From the NCBI GenBank assembly GCA_036388295.1, contig DASVSC010000019.1, positions 1 through 15,323 of the forward strand: a stretch of 15,323 bases of DNA, written 5' to 3'. The notes under the pieces were generated by a model. It made no database searches. It worked only from the letters and a program-made list of their open reading frames with translations, and had not been told where the DNA came from. Made by a program: the position numbers and the translations under genes. This stretch comes from RYN-431 sp036388295. GTDB taxonomy: Bacteria; Planctomycetota; Phycisphaerae; Tepidisphaerales; Tepidisphaeraceae. Of the stretch, positions 5,687 to 11,706 are shown piece after piece. The first letter of the stretch is position 1. Each line of letters opens with the position of its first letter.

Positions 5687-7123
5687 TTGGGTCTATTTAC
5701 CAAAAAGCTCAGAGGTCTCACGAAGTTCGCATACGACGCGACGGAGAAGGCCCGTAGACGCCGAAACCGCCCGAGAGATTTGCGGTCAGAAGATAACGTC
5801 CTTCGGCAGTCTCAACGCAGTCAGATCATCAGTGACACGCGCGACCTCCGCCGGAACTTCACTCTGGCCGCGTGGCTGATCCGCGTTCACCTGGATCATG
5901 TCGCGGTCGCCAACTTCCAAAGCCAAAACGGTCTGGATTCGCTCGATGAGCGGATCGAGCAATTGATGGTGGAATGGCAGCGGCCAAAGAACTGCGATGT
6001 CGCCGGCCGCCACGACTTTGCCAGCATGATCCGCATGGCCGAACAGGGCCGAACCGTCGACGGCGACATCGCCGTGATGAAGCTGTCCAACGGGAAGCTT
6101 CAACTCATCGAAGGCGACCGAATCCGCCAGCCTGACAGTGTGGGCGATTTCACGACCTACAAGAAGGATGACTTCGTACACGGCGTTCAGCTCAACGGAG
6201 CTTTAGAAGCCAAACGATACGCGATCTGCGACCGTGACCCGAACGGCGGCTACACGCTTCGTTCAGTCATTCCCGCTCAGTACATCCACCTGTTCGGATA
6301 CTTCGACCGGCCGGACCAGGTCCGAGGCATCAGCCCATTAGTAAGCAGTCTGAATCAGGCGAACGATCTGTACGCCGCCAACGAGTACACACTGGAGAAG
6401 ATGAAAATCGCCTCCATGATCGGCCTGAAGATCGAGCGGCCGGACGATGGTGGGGAAGACGAGGATGACGAGGAATGTGCAGAGGGCGAGGAAGCCCCGA
6501 AGCCACCGGCCCACAAGTTCGACTTCAACGGCCCGCAAGTGCTGAACATGTTGCCGGGCGAGAAGGTGGATTTTGTTGAATCGAAGACGCCGGCTGTCGA
6601 GTTCCAGCAATATCTAGTCACGACGATCCAGAACTTCATGAAGTCACTGGATATTCCTTACTCCTTTGCGGCTGAAAACTTTACTAACTATAGCGGCCAT
6701 CGCGGGGCGCTGCTCACGTATCGCAACAGCTGCATGCTCAAGAGGGTGCGGCTGAAGCAACTCCTGCATGACATCACGATCTGGCGGCTAACGCTCTGGA
6801 TTCTGGACGGCGATCTTGTTCTTCCTGATGGAATGACGGTCTATGACCTGAAGTTCGATTGGGTCGGCGGATCAATCCCGTGGATCGACCCGCTTAAAGA
6901 GGTTCAAGCGAACGCCCTTCTAGTAGAGAAGAATATGGCCTGTCTTGAAGACCTCTGCCGTGAACGCGGTGTGGACTTTTACGCGATGGCCGACAAGCGG
7001 AAACGCGAGATCGACTACCTGAACAAGCTAGGTATCCCGGTCGGTTCAACTCCGATTGTCATCCCGCTAGAAAAACCCGAAGAGGAAGAGGAGGGTTCCG
7101 ATGGAAGCCGTCAAGCAGCTTAA
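5687..7123 (+). CDS. Phage portal protein (lambda gpB-like)
   Basis: The product is 478 residues from the TTG at 5687, which is preceded by GGGAG at 5677-5681 with five bases of spacing. An upstream TTG at 5633 lacks a ribosome site and would overlap the previous gene. The portal is the dodecameric ring at one capsid vertex through which DNA passes. Family-typical segments are DTRDLRRNFTLAAWLI near the N-terminus, LIEGDRIRQP, IHLFGYFDRPDQVRGISPL, and DIPYSFAAENFTNYSGHRGA, matching the RPGQ-RG and YSS-R blocks of the lambda gpB family. A very acidic insert (about residues 253-271) interrupts the part after the RGISPL block and is unusual. The end overlaps the protease gene by 23 bases. Confidence 0.92.
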   Translation: MGLFTKKLRGLTKFAYDATEKARRRRNRPRDLRSEDNVLRQSQRSQIISDTRDLRRNFTLAAWLIRVHLDHVAVANFQSQNGLDSLDERIEQLMVEWQRPKNCDVAGRHDFASMIRMAEQGRTVDGDIAVMKLSNGKLQLIEGDRIRQPDSVGDFTTYKKDDFVHGVQLNGALEAKRYAICDRDPNGGYTLRSVIPAQYIHLFGYFDRPDQVRGISPLVSSLNQANDLYAANEYTLEKMKIASMIGLKIERPDDGGEDEDDEECAEGEEAPKPPAHKFDFNGPQVLNMLPGEKVDFVESKTPAVEFQQYLVTTIQNFMKSLDIPYSFAAENFTNYSGHRGALLTYRNSCMLKRVRLKQLLHDITIWRLTLWILDGDLVLPDGMTVYDLKFDWVGGSIPWIDPLKEVQANALLVEKNMACLEDLCRERGVDFYAMADKRKREIDYLNKLGIPVGSTPIVIPLEKPEEEEEGSDGSRQAA

Positions 7124-8195
7124 CGCCACACAGGCCAGCCGGATCACTAAGTTCGCCGTCGACATCGAGACGGGGGACAACGGCGAGAACGCCCGAACCG
7201 TCCCCATAAAGCTTCTGGCCCGCACTTCTGATCCGGTCTATGTCGATTTCCTCGACGGCTACATGGTCCACGACTTTGCGACCATGAACAGCAAGAGCCG
7301 CGTCCCGCTCGACTACGCCCACGACCAGTACCAGAGCATCGGCTACCTGAACAAAATCGAGCTGAAAGACAATGCCCTGACCTGTTCGGGTGCGCTGGTT
7401 CCTTACTCGGCCAATCCACGGGATCCAGCTACCGAAGTCATCTATAAGATGCGGGCTGGCGTTCCCTACGAAGCCAGCATCCAGACAGACCTTGGCGACC
7501 TCTCTTATGCGGACGATGGGTCGCTCGTGACGCTGAACGGCCGGACCTATGACGGCTTCTCGCCGCTGTTCGTCATGTCCAACTGGAATCTGATGGCAGT
7601 CGCGGTCTGCAAATTCGGCCGGGATGGTGCAACGGCCACCGAATTGATGAGCAAGGGTGCTGATTCAGCGAGGCCCGTCGAAGTGAAAATTACCAAAAGA
7701 GAAACACTCATGAGTGAAGAAAACAAAGCCGTCGAACCCGCCGTTGAGACCCCCGTGGTGGAAGCCCCGGCCGTCGTAGACCCGGTGGTGGAGGCTCCTG
7801 TGGTCGAGGCCCCGGTCGTAGAAACCCCGGTTGCCGTCGAAGCCGAACCGACTGAGAAGAAGGAAGAGACGCCTGCCCCCGTGGCGGACGTCCCGACCCT
7901 GAACTCGGCCGTGCCCGCTGTCGCTGATGCGGCGAGCGTGGCGAAGCAGTACCTGACGCAGTTCGGTGCAGAGCTAGGGATGACCTATCTCGCTTCGGGT
8001 CTCTCCATCGAGGACGCGAAGACCCAGCACCTGACTCATCTGTCTGCTCAAGTCGCCGACCTCACTAAGCGTCTCGCGGCCGTCGATCGTGGTGCCCCGA
8101 CTCCGGTGCAGTTTAGTGCTGCTCCGCGTGACGAAGGTAAGCCACAGAAGATGGGCCTCGCTGGCGTGGTCAGCGTCGGCAAATCTAGCAAGTAA
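7101..8195 (+). CDS. Prohead protease fused to a scaffold-like C-terminal region
   Basis: The product is 364 residues with GGAGGG at 7090-7095 five bases before the ATG. About residues 1-185 resemble phage prohead proteases of the HK97/S78 type: VPLDYAHDQ (H74) and VPYEASIQT (S126) are the likely catalytic His and Ser, followed by GFSPLFVM. These enzymes cleave scaffold and capsid proteins during maturation. Residues 204-364 begin after a second ATG and contain an Ala/Pro/Val/Glu linker with repeated PVVEAP units, then a helical, coiled-coil-like end (QHLTHLSAQVADLTKRL), as expected for a scaffold. The layout recalls lambda C/Nu3, where the scaffold is the C-terminal part of the protease gene. 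It lies between portal and capsid genes, as expected. Confidence 0.82.
   Translation: MEAVKQLNATQASRITKFAVDIETGDNGENARTVPIKLLARTSDPVYVDFLDGYMVHDFATMNSKSRVPLDYAHDQYQSIGYLNKIELKDNALTCSGALVPYSANPRDPATEVIYKMRAGVPYEASIQTDLGDLSYADDGSLVTLNGRTYDGFSPLFVMSNWNLMAVAVCKFGRDGATATELMSKGADSARPVEVKITKRETLMSEENKAVEPAVETPVVEAPAVVDPVVEAPVVEAPVVETPVAVEAEPTEKKEETPAPVADVPTLNSAVPAVADAASVAKQYLTQFGAELGMTYLASGLSIEDAKTQHLTHLSAQVADLTKRLAAVDRGAPTPVQFSAAPRDEGKPQKMGLAGVVSVGKSSK
7710..8195 (+). CDS. Candidate nested scaffolding protein (internal start)
   Basis: An in-frame ATG at 7710 would give a 161-residue protein identical to the C-terminal part of the protease. The purine-rich AAAAGAGAAA at 7695-7704 before it is a weak ribosome site. 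The start coincides with the end of the protease-like part and the beginning of the PVVEAP linker. Lambda Nu3 and similar phage scaffolds are made this way. Expression is inferred, not shown. Confidence 0.45.
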   Translation: MSEENKAVEPAVETPVVEAPAVVDPVVEAPVVEAPVVETPVAVEAEPTEKKEETPAPVADVPTLNSAVPAVADAASVAKQYLTQFGAELGMTYLASGLSIEDAKTQHLTHLSAQVADLTKRLAAVDRGAPTPVQFSAAPRDEGKPQKMGLAGVVSVGKSSK

Positions 8196-8220
8196 GAATT
8201 ACGAATAAGGAACTACTCCC

Positions 8221-9183
8221 ATGGCTGACACGTATAAGCTCGCCGCCGAAATCCTGACCATCAACAACAAGAACGCGAAGTCGGACTTGAACATCACCGA
8301 CCTCCTGGTCGGCGCTCCGCTTCTCAACACCATCTACGCGACGCAGTCGAGCAATGGCATCGTTGACGCTTACTTCAAGCTGACGGCCCTGCCTTCCGTC
8401 GGCTTCCGTGAGATCAACTACGGTCTGGACCACACGCCGTCCGGCAAGACGCTCGTGACCAACCGCCTTCGCTACGAAGATTGTGGCCACACCCCGATCG
8501 ACGTGGCTGCTGTCCGGGCCACCAACGAGAATCTGGAAGACCTCGTTGCCGAGGAAATCAAGCTGGCAATCCAGGCGGGCATGACCCGCCTCGAATGGCA
8601 GATTCTCAACGGCGTCTATGACGACGGTGACCCGCTCTCGGGCTTCAACGGCCTGAAGGCCCTGGTCGACGCGACCTACGTTTACAAGGCAAACTCCGGC
8701 AGCAGCAGCGGCATCACGCCGACTGCCAACAAGGGCAACTCGATCTACCTGATCCGCAGCGTCCCGGACATGACCGGCGTCTGCAGCGTGTTCAACGGTG
8801 AAACCAGCATCACCGTGGGCGACACCTACGTTGGCAAGGCGAACGGCCTGAACAACAAGCCGTTCGATGCCTACATGACCCCGATCGGTGCTTGGGCCGG
8901 TCTCCGCATCGGATCGAAGCAGAGCGTTGCCCGCATCTGCAACATCACCGATCAGGCTGGCCTGACCGCGACCGACAACATGGTGTTCGATGCGGTGAGC
9001 AAGGCCCCGGCGGGTCGCCCCTTCACCCACGCGGTGATGAGTGCGAAGCTGCGGGAACAGATCCGCAAATCGCGGGTTGCCACCAACCCGACCGGTGCCC
9101 AGGTCGATAGTCCTGTCACGGTCGCCGGCCTGCCGATCATCGTCACCGACGCTCTAGTCGCCGACCTCGAAGCCATCGTCTAA
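8221..9183 (+). CDS. Phage major capsid protein
   Basis: The product is 320 residues, with AAGGA at 8207-8211 nine bases before the ATG. The call rests on position after the protease/scaffold gene, length, high and regular GC codon use expected of an abundant protein, and typical segments: an E-loop-like region early (FREINYGLDHTPSGKTL), a long helix with acidic residues (NENLEDLVAEEIKLAIQAGM), WQILNGVYDDGDPLSGFNGL, then IYLIRSVPDMTGVCSVFNG and KQSVARICNIT, which are found in HK97-fold capsid proteins with a receptor-like insertion. It does not resemble lambda gpE. No separate decoration protein gene lies next to it. A perfect 13-pair hairpin follows the stop by 20 bases. Confidence 0.85.
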   Translation: MADTYKLAAEILTINNKNAKSDLNITDLLVGAPLLNTIYATQSSNGIVDAYFKLTALPSVGFREINYGLDHTPSGKTLVTNRLRYEDCGHTPIDVAAVRATNENLEDLVAEEIKLAIQAGMTRLEWQILNGVYDDGDPLSGFNGLKALVDATYVYKANSGSSSGITPTANKGNSIYLIRSVPDMTGVCSVFNGETSITVGDTYVGKANGLNNKPFDAYMTPIGAWAGLRIGSKQSVARICNITDQAGLTATDNMVFDAVSKAPAGRPFTHAVMSAKLREQIRKSRVATNPTGAQVDSPVTVAGLPIIVTDALVADLEAIV

Positions 9184-9203
9184 TTCTTAGTCTCCGTTGC
9201 GGG

Positions 9204-9234
9204 CAACGCCCACGAGCAATCCTCGTGGGCGTTG
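9204..9234 (+). terminator. Strong hairpin after the capsid gene
   Basis: CAACGCCCACGAG (9204-9216) and CTCGTGGGCGTTG (9222-9234) make a perfect 13-pair stem with a five-base loop. The sequence after it (TCGTTGGTGG) is not a true T-run, so read-through to the tail genes is expected. It may limit downstream transcription or protect the 3' end of an abundant capsid message. An upstream CGTTG (9195-9199) can pair with 9204-9208 and compete with this stem. Confidence 0.65.
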
Positions 9235-9264
9235 TCGTTGGTGGCTCAGGCAAACCTTTCTTGG

Positions 9265-9642
9265 ATGTCATTCAACAGCATCATCAGCAACGCCCTCGGA
9301 ACCATCGCCTCCATCGCCGGGGTCGTTGCTACCTACAGCCGGGGCAATCAATCCTGCTCGCTCATTGCCGTTCCCCTCACCGACGTCTCCAGTGCCGTCG
9401 ATGAATCGGGTGTCATAGTCGAAAGCCGCCGACAGGATTTCTCCCTCAATGCCTCGGTCCTGAAGTTCGGCACACAGGCCATCGAGCCGAAGCGGGGCGA
9501 CAAGATCGAAATCACCGCCAACGGCCGGACCTCCACCTACACCGTGGGGCGAGACGGGGCCAAACGGCCCTGGGACTTCATCGACGCCGGCCAGACCCGC
9601 TATCGCGTCCGCACCACCCTGACCCAAGTGGAGGCCGCGTGA
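9265..9642 (+). CDS. Probable head-tail connector protein
   Basis: The product is 125 residues from the ATG at 9265. Upstream in-frame TTG or GTG codons from 9232 would lie in or directly against the hairpin and have no ribosome site, so I prefer the ATG, though its own ribosome site is also poor. The sequence is beta-rich: VIVESRRQDFSLNASVL, then EPKRGDKIEITANGRTSTYTV. The pattern of a hydrophobic strand, P-x-x-GD-x-I and a YTV strand occurs in head-tail joining or attachment proteins such as gpFII-like families. It lies directly after the capsid gene and before a tail-terminator-like gene, which fits a connector. The stop overlaps the next start in a TGATG. Confidence 0.68.
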   Translation: MSFNSIISNALGTIASIAGVVATYSRGNQSCSLIAVPLTDVSSAVDESGVIVESRRQDFSLNASVLKFGTQAIEPKRGDKIEITANGRTSTYTVGRDGAKRPWDFIDAGQTRYRVRTTLTQVEAA

Positions 9643-10103
9643 TGCTCGACATCCTCACCCCTATTGCGACGGATCTGACGACCTATTTGGGCACGCTCCT
9701 GCCGACGCTCACTAACAGTCCGGTGGCTGTCTCCCGCTGTTATGTGCCGGTGTACGACGTGGAATCCGAATCGGGGATCAAGGTCTTCGTCATCGCCAAG
9801 GGCTGGGAAGAGACAGCCGGCAGTACACGGGATTCACTGGCGTCCAAGCCTTCTCTTGTGGTCTGCGTGATGAAGAAGATCACGGAGGCGACGCAGGTTG
9901 AGGAAGTCGATGCGATGCTCGAACTGACCGGCGATGTGATGCAAGGGCTACAGAACCTTGCTGCTATCGGGGAGACCGGTGCCGCCGTCACCAAGGTCTA
10001 TCCGCTCCCGCTCTATGACCCGGCCCAACTCGACACGCTCGGGCTCTTCCAGTCGGTGCTGCACGTCGAAACAAAATTACTTCAGAAGAGGAACCTACTA
10101 TGA
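9642..10103 (+). CDS. Probable tail terminator / tail completion protein
   Basis: The product is 153 residues. The ATG at 9642 overlaps the previous stop and has GGAGG at 9630-9634 seven bases before it; a GTG one codon earlier is less well placed. The alternating helices and strands (ILTPIATDLTTYLGTLLP, then IKVFVIAKGWEE, SLVVCVMKKI) and the closing strand (LFQSVLHVETKL) are like gpU-type tail terminators and minor tail Z-like proteins. These cap the tail tube and fit it to the connector. The position, just before the tail tube gene, supports this. The identification rests mostly on synteny and length. Confidence 0.62.
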   Translation: MLDILTPIATDLTTYLGTLLPTLTNSPVAVSRCYVPVYDVESESGIKVFVIAKGWEETAGSTRDSLASKPSLVVCVMKKITEATQVEEVDAMLELTGDVMQGLQNLAAIGETGAAVTKVYPLPLYDPAQLDTLGLFQSVLHVETKLLQKRNLL

Positions 10104-10576
10104 CGCTTTCCTACGGTAAAAACGCCTGTGCCTACGTCGCAGCCACTGCCCTAACCGCCAATACTAGCGCGGCCTGTGCTACGGCCCTGACGAGTCTCGC
10201 ACCGATTGGCAGCATCACTGGCGACCTGACCAGCGATCTATCCAACAACACGTCGGTCCTGAACACGCGGGCCTCGGCTCAGAGCGGCTACGAAGCCAAC
10301 GTGTTTGGCCTGAAGAAGGGCACCACCAAGTTCAAGATGGTTTGGGACACGAGCGATCCAACCTTCGGGATCTTCTTCGATGCCTGGAACGAACAGACCG
10401 AAGTGTTCTTCGCTGCACTGGACGCAGCCAAGACCGCTGATGGTGCTCAAGGACCGGCCGGCAACTGGCTGGTCTCCGACTTCCAGAAGACCGAGCCTGT
10501 CGACGGCGTGCAGATGGTCGACGTCACGCTCGTTCCTTCCACTCAGATGCTTTACTACATCAGGGGCGGTTCGTAA
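10100..10576 (+). CDS. Major tail tube protein
   Basis: The product is 158 residues. The ATG overlaps the previous stop by four bases (ATGA), with GAGGA about seven bases upstream. The sequence is Ala/Thr/Ser-rich and beta-rich: IGSITGDLTSDLSNNTS, then LNTRASAQSGYEANVFGLKKG, then KFKMVWDTSDPTFGIFFDAW. This loop-rich N-terminus plus alternating strands is usual for tail tube monomers of the gpV/HK97 gp6 type. Many copies stack into the hexameric tube. It is followed directly by the chaperone genes and then the tape measure, as expected. No sheath gene is present, suggesting a non-contractile tail. Confidence 0.78.
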   Translation: MTLSYGKNACAYVAATALTANTSAACATALTSLAPIGSITGDLTSDLSNNTSVLNTRASAQSGYEANVFGLKKGTTKFKMVWDTSDPTFGIFFDAWNEQTEVFFAALDAAKTADGAQGPAGNWLVSDFQKTEPVDGVQMVDVTLVPSTQMLYYIRGGS

Positions 10577-11034
10577 TGCGTCAGTTCACTGACTCAAACG
10601 GTCTGAAGTGGGACGTGCACGTGTGGGCGGGGAACATCCAGATCGTCCGTGACCTGCACGGCATCGACATCTCCCGCCTGATGGACACCTCGGAGCTGGA
10701 GAAGCTGCGGGACTTTGCCAAGCTCGTTGCCGTGGTCTACACGCTGGTGAGGACGCAGGTCGAGTTGCGTGGTCTGACGGAAGAACAGTTCGGCATGGCG
10801 ATGGTTGGGGACGCCTTGTCGAATGCACTCGATGCCCTGTGGGGAGCGGTAGAAGATTTTTTCCCCTCCCGCCTGCCGCAGCGGGCACAAATGCAGAAGG
10901 TCAAGGCGACCAGCCTGATCCTGGAGCAGGCGGCGACGACGGTGGTGCAGCAGATGGACGCCCCGACGCTGGCGGGGATGGTGCTCAGCGGAAACCTGAC
11001 GCCACCGACTACGTCGCCTGGTGCTATGAACTAG
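10576..11034 (+). CDS. Tail assembly chaperone (lambda gpG-like, unshifted form)
   Basis: The product is 152 residues; its ATG overlaps the tail-tube stop (TAATG) with AGGGGCGG upstream. The protein is mainly helical and starts with two short strands (FTDSNGLKWDVHVWAGN). These chaperones coat the tape measure while the tube assembles and are not in the finished particle. The position between tube and tape measure genes and the overlapping second frame both support the call. At codons 95-96 the messenger reads T TTT TTC, a canonical -1 slip site, followed by a hairpin. The unshifted reading continues 57 codons to its own stop with a plausible helix (QMQKVKATSLILEQAATTVV), so this form is real in its own right. 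Confidence 0.78.
   Translation: MRQFTDSNGLKWDVHVWAGNIQIVRDLHGIDISRLMDTSELEKLRDFAKLVAVVYTLVRTQVELRGLTEEQFGMAMVGDALSNALDALWGAVEDFFPSRLPQRAQMQKVKATSLILEQAATTVVQQMDAPTLAGMVLSGNLTPPTTSPGAMN
10857..10886 (+). other. Candidate -1 ribosomal frameshift site with stimulatory hairpin
   Basis: The heptamer T TTT TTC occupies 10857-10863 in the correct register for the gpG-like frame. After a seven-base spacer, GCCTGC (10871-10876) pairs with GCGGGC (10881-10886) around the tetraloop CGCA, six pairs with one G-T. Both the phase and the spacing are those of known -1 frameshift signals. The shifted frame is open to 11285. Confidence 0.65.
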
Positions 11035-11285
11035 GCGGTCTGTGTGGGGTCGATCCGACCTGCCTGACGCTGCGTTCACTGCTTCGCATGGCTAAGGGTG
11101 CTTTCCAGCCCACCGCCGAGCTACTGGCCCAACAGTACAACCTGAATCGCGGCCGTAACGATCCTTCGCTGCCTGCCGCTCGATTCAACCCCTACCACGA
11201 AGACTTCCGGGCATCGATCAAGGCCCAACTCGTAGACGACCGCGAGCTTAGACAACAAGCCTGGAAGGGATTTATCGGTGGTTGA
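10995..11285 (+). CDS. Tail assembly chaperone second part (gpT-like), read by -1 frameshift
   Basis: This frame is -1 relative to the gpG-like gene and stays open from before 10839 to 11285. The protein-like part begins about 10995 and runs DATDYVAWCYELGG, then DPTCLTLRSLLRMAKG, then helical, charged sequence ending in RQQAWKGFIGG. No start codon lies between 10839 and 11089, and neither a GTG at 10839 nor the ATG at 11089 has a ribosome site. The protein-like region starts well before 11089, so fusion to the upstream frame by frameshift is the best explanation. In lambda-type tails the fused G-T protein recruits tube subunits to the tape measure. The start given is where protein-like sequence begins; if the slip is at 10857-10863, the fusion also carries a Gly/Ala/Asp-rich linker of about 44 residues. 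Confidence 0.65.
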   Translation, partial: PDATDYVAWCYELGGLCGVDPTCLTLRSLLRMAKGAFQPTAELLAQQYNLNRGRNDPSLPAARFNPYHEDFRASIKAQLVDDRELRQQAWKGFIGG

Positions 11286-11706
11286 CTTCACGTTCGAGAA
11301 CTTCTTCGATCGCACGCAGGTCACGACCCGAATCAAGAAGGGCGTCCGCCGCTCTCTATCCAAGATCGGTGCCTACGTCCGCACCTCGGCCAAGACCTCG
11401 ATTCGGACCCGCAAGAAGGTAGCCGAGGCCGGCAGTCCGCCGAGTTCCCACACCGGCCTGCTTAAGAAGCTCATCTTCTTCGCCTACGACCCGGACTCCG
11501 AATCGGTTGTCGTCGGCCCGGCGAAGCTCACTTCCAAAAACACGAAGGCACCGGAGATTTTGGAAAGGGGTGGTACCGGGGTGAACGCTCGCGGCCAGCC
11601 CGTGCTTTACCGGAAGTTTCCCTTCATGCAGCCGGCCTTCGAGAAGAACCGGGCCAAGTTCCCTGAGTTCTTCGAAAACATATTCGTGGAAGGCACGGTG
11701 GAGTAA
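11278..11706 (+). CDS. HK97 gp10-like family protein
   Basis: The product is 142 residues, starting at a GTG with GGAAGGGA at 11263-11270 seven bases upstream and overlapping the previous stop by eight bases. The first third is a basic amphipathic helix (KKGVRRSLSKIGAYVRTSAK). It then has EAGSPPSSHTGLLKKLIFF, a strand (SVVVGPAKL), PEILERGGTG and KFPFMQPAFEKN. The P-x-x-HTG-L block, the V-G-P strand, the E-x-GG turn and the R-x-FM-PAF block are the signature of the HK97 gp10 / minor tail Z group, which helps join head and tail. In many phages this gene lies before the tail tube gene; here it lies between chaperone and tape measure. Confidence 0.75.
   Translation: MVDFTFENFFDRTQVTTRIKKGVRRSLSKIGAYVRTSAKTSIRTRKKVAEAGSPPSSHTGLLKKLIFFAYDPDSESVVVGPAKLTSKNTKAPEILERGGTGVNARGQPVLYRKFPFMQPAFEKNRAKFPEFFENIFVEGTVE

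Noticed and set aside
8185..9030. 281-codon open frame on the minus strand
   Set aside because: It is antisense to the well-supported capsid gene, has the Val/Gly/Ala/Arg-rich look of a complement frame and no ribosome site.
10839..10994. Independent gene starting at the GTG at 10839
   Set aside because: There is no ribosome site, and the encoded first part is low-complexity Gly/Ala/Asp sequence typical of an out-of-frame reading. A frameshift from the gpG-like gene explains the frame better.
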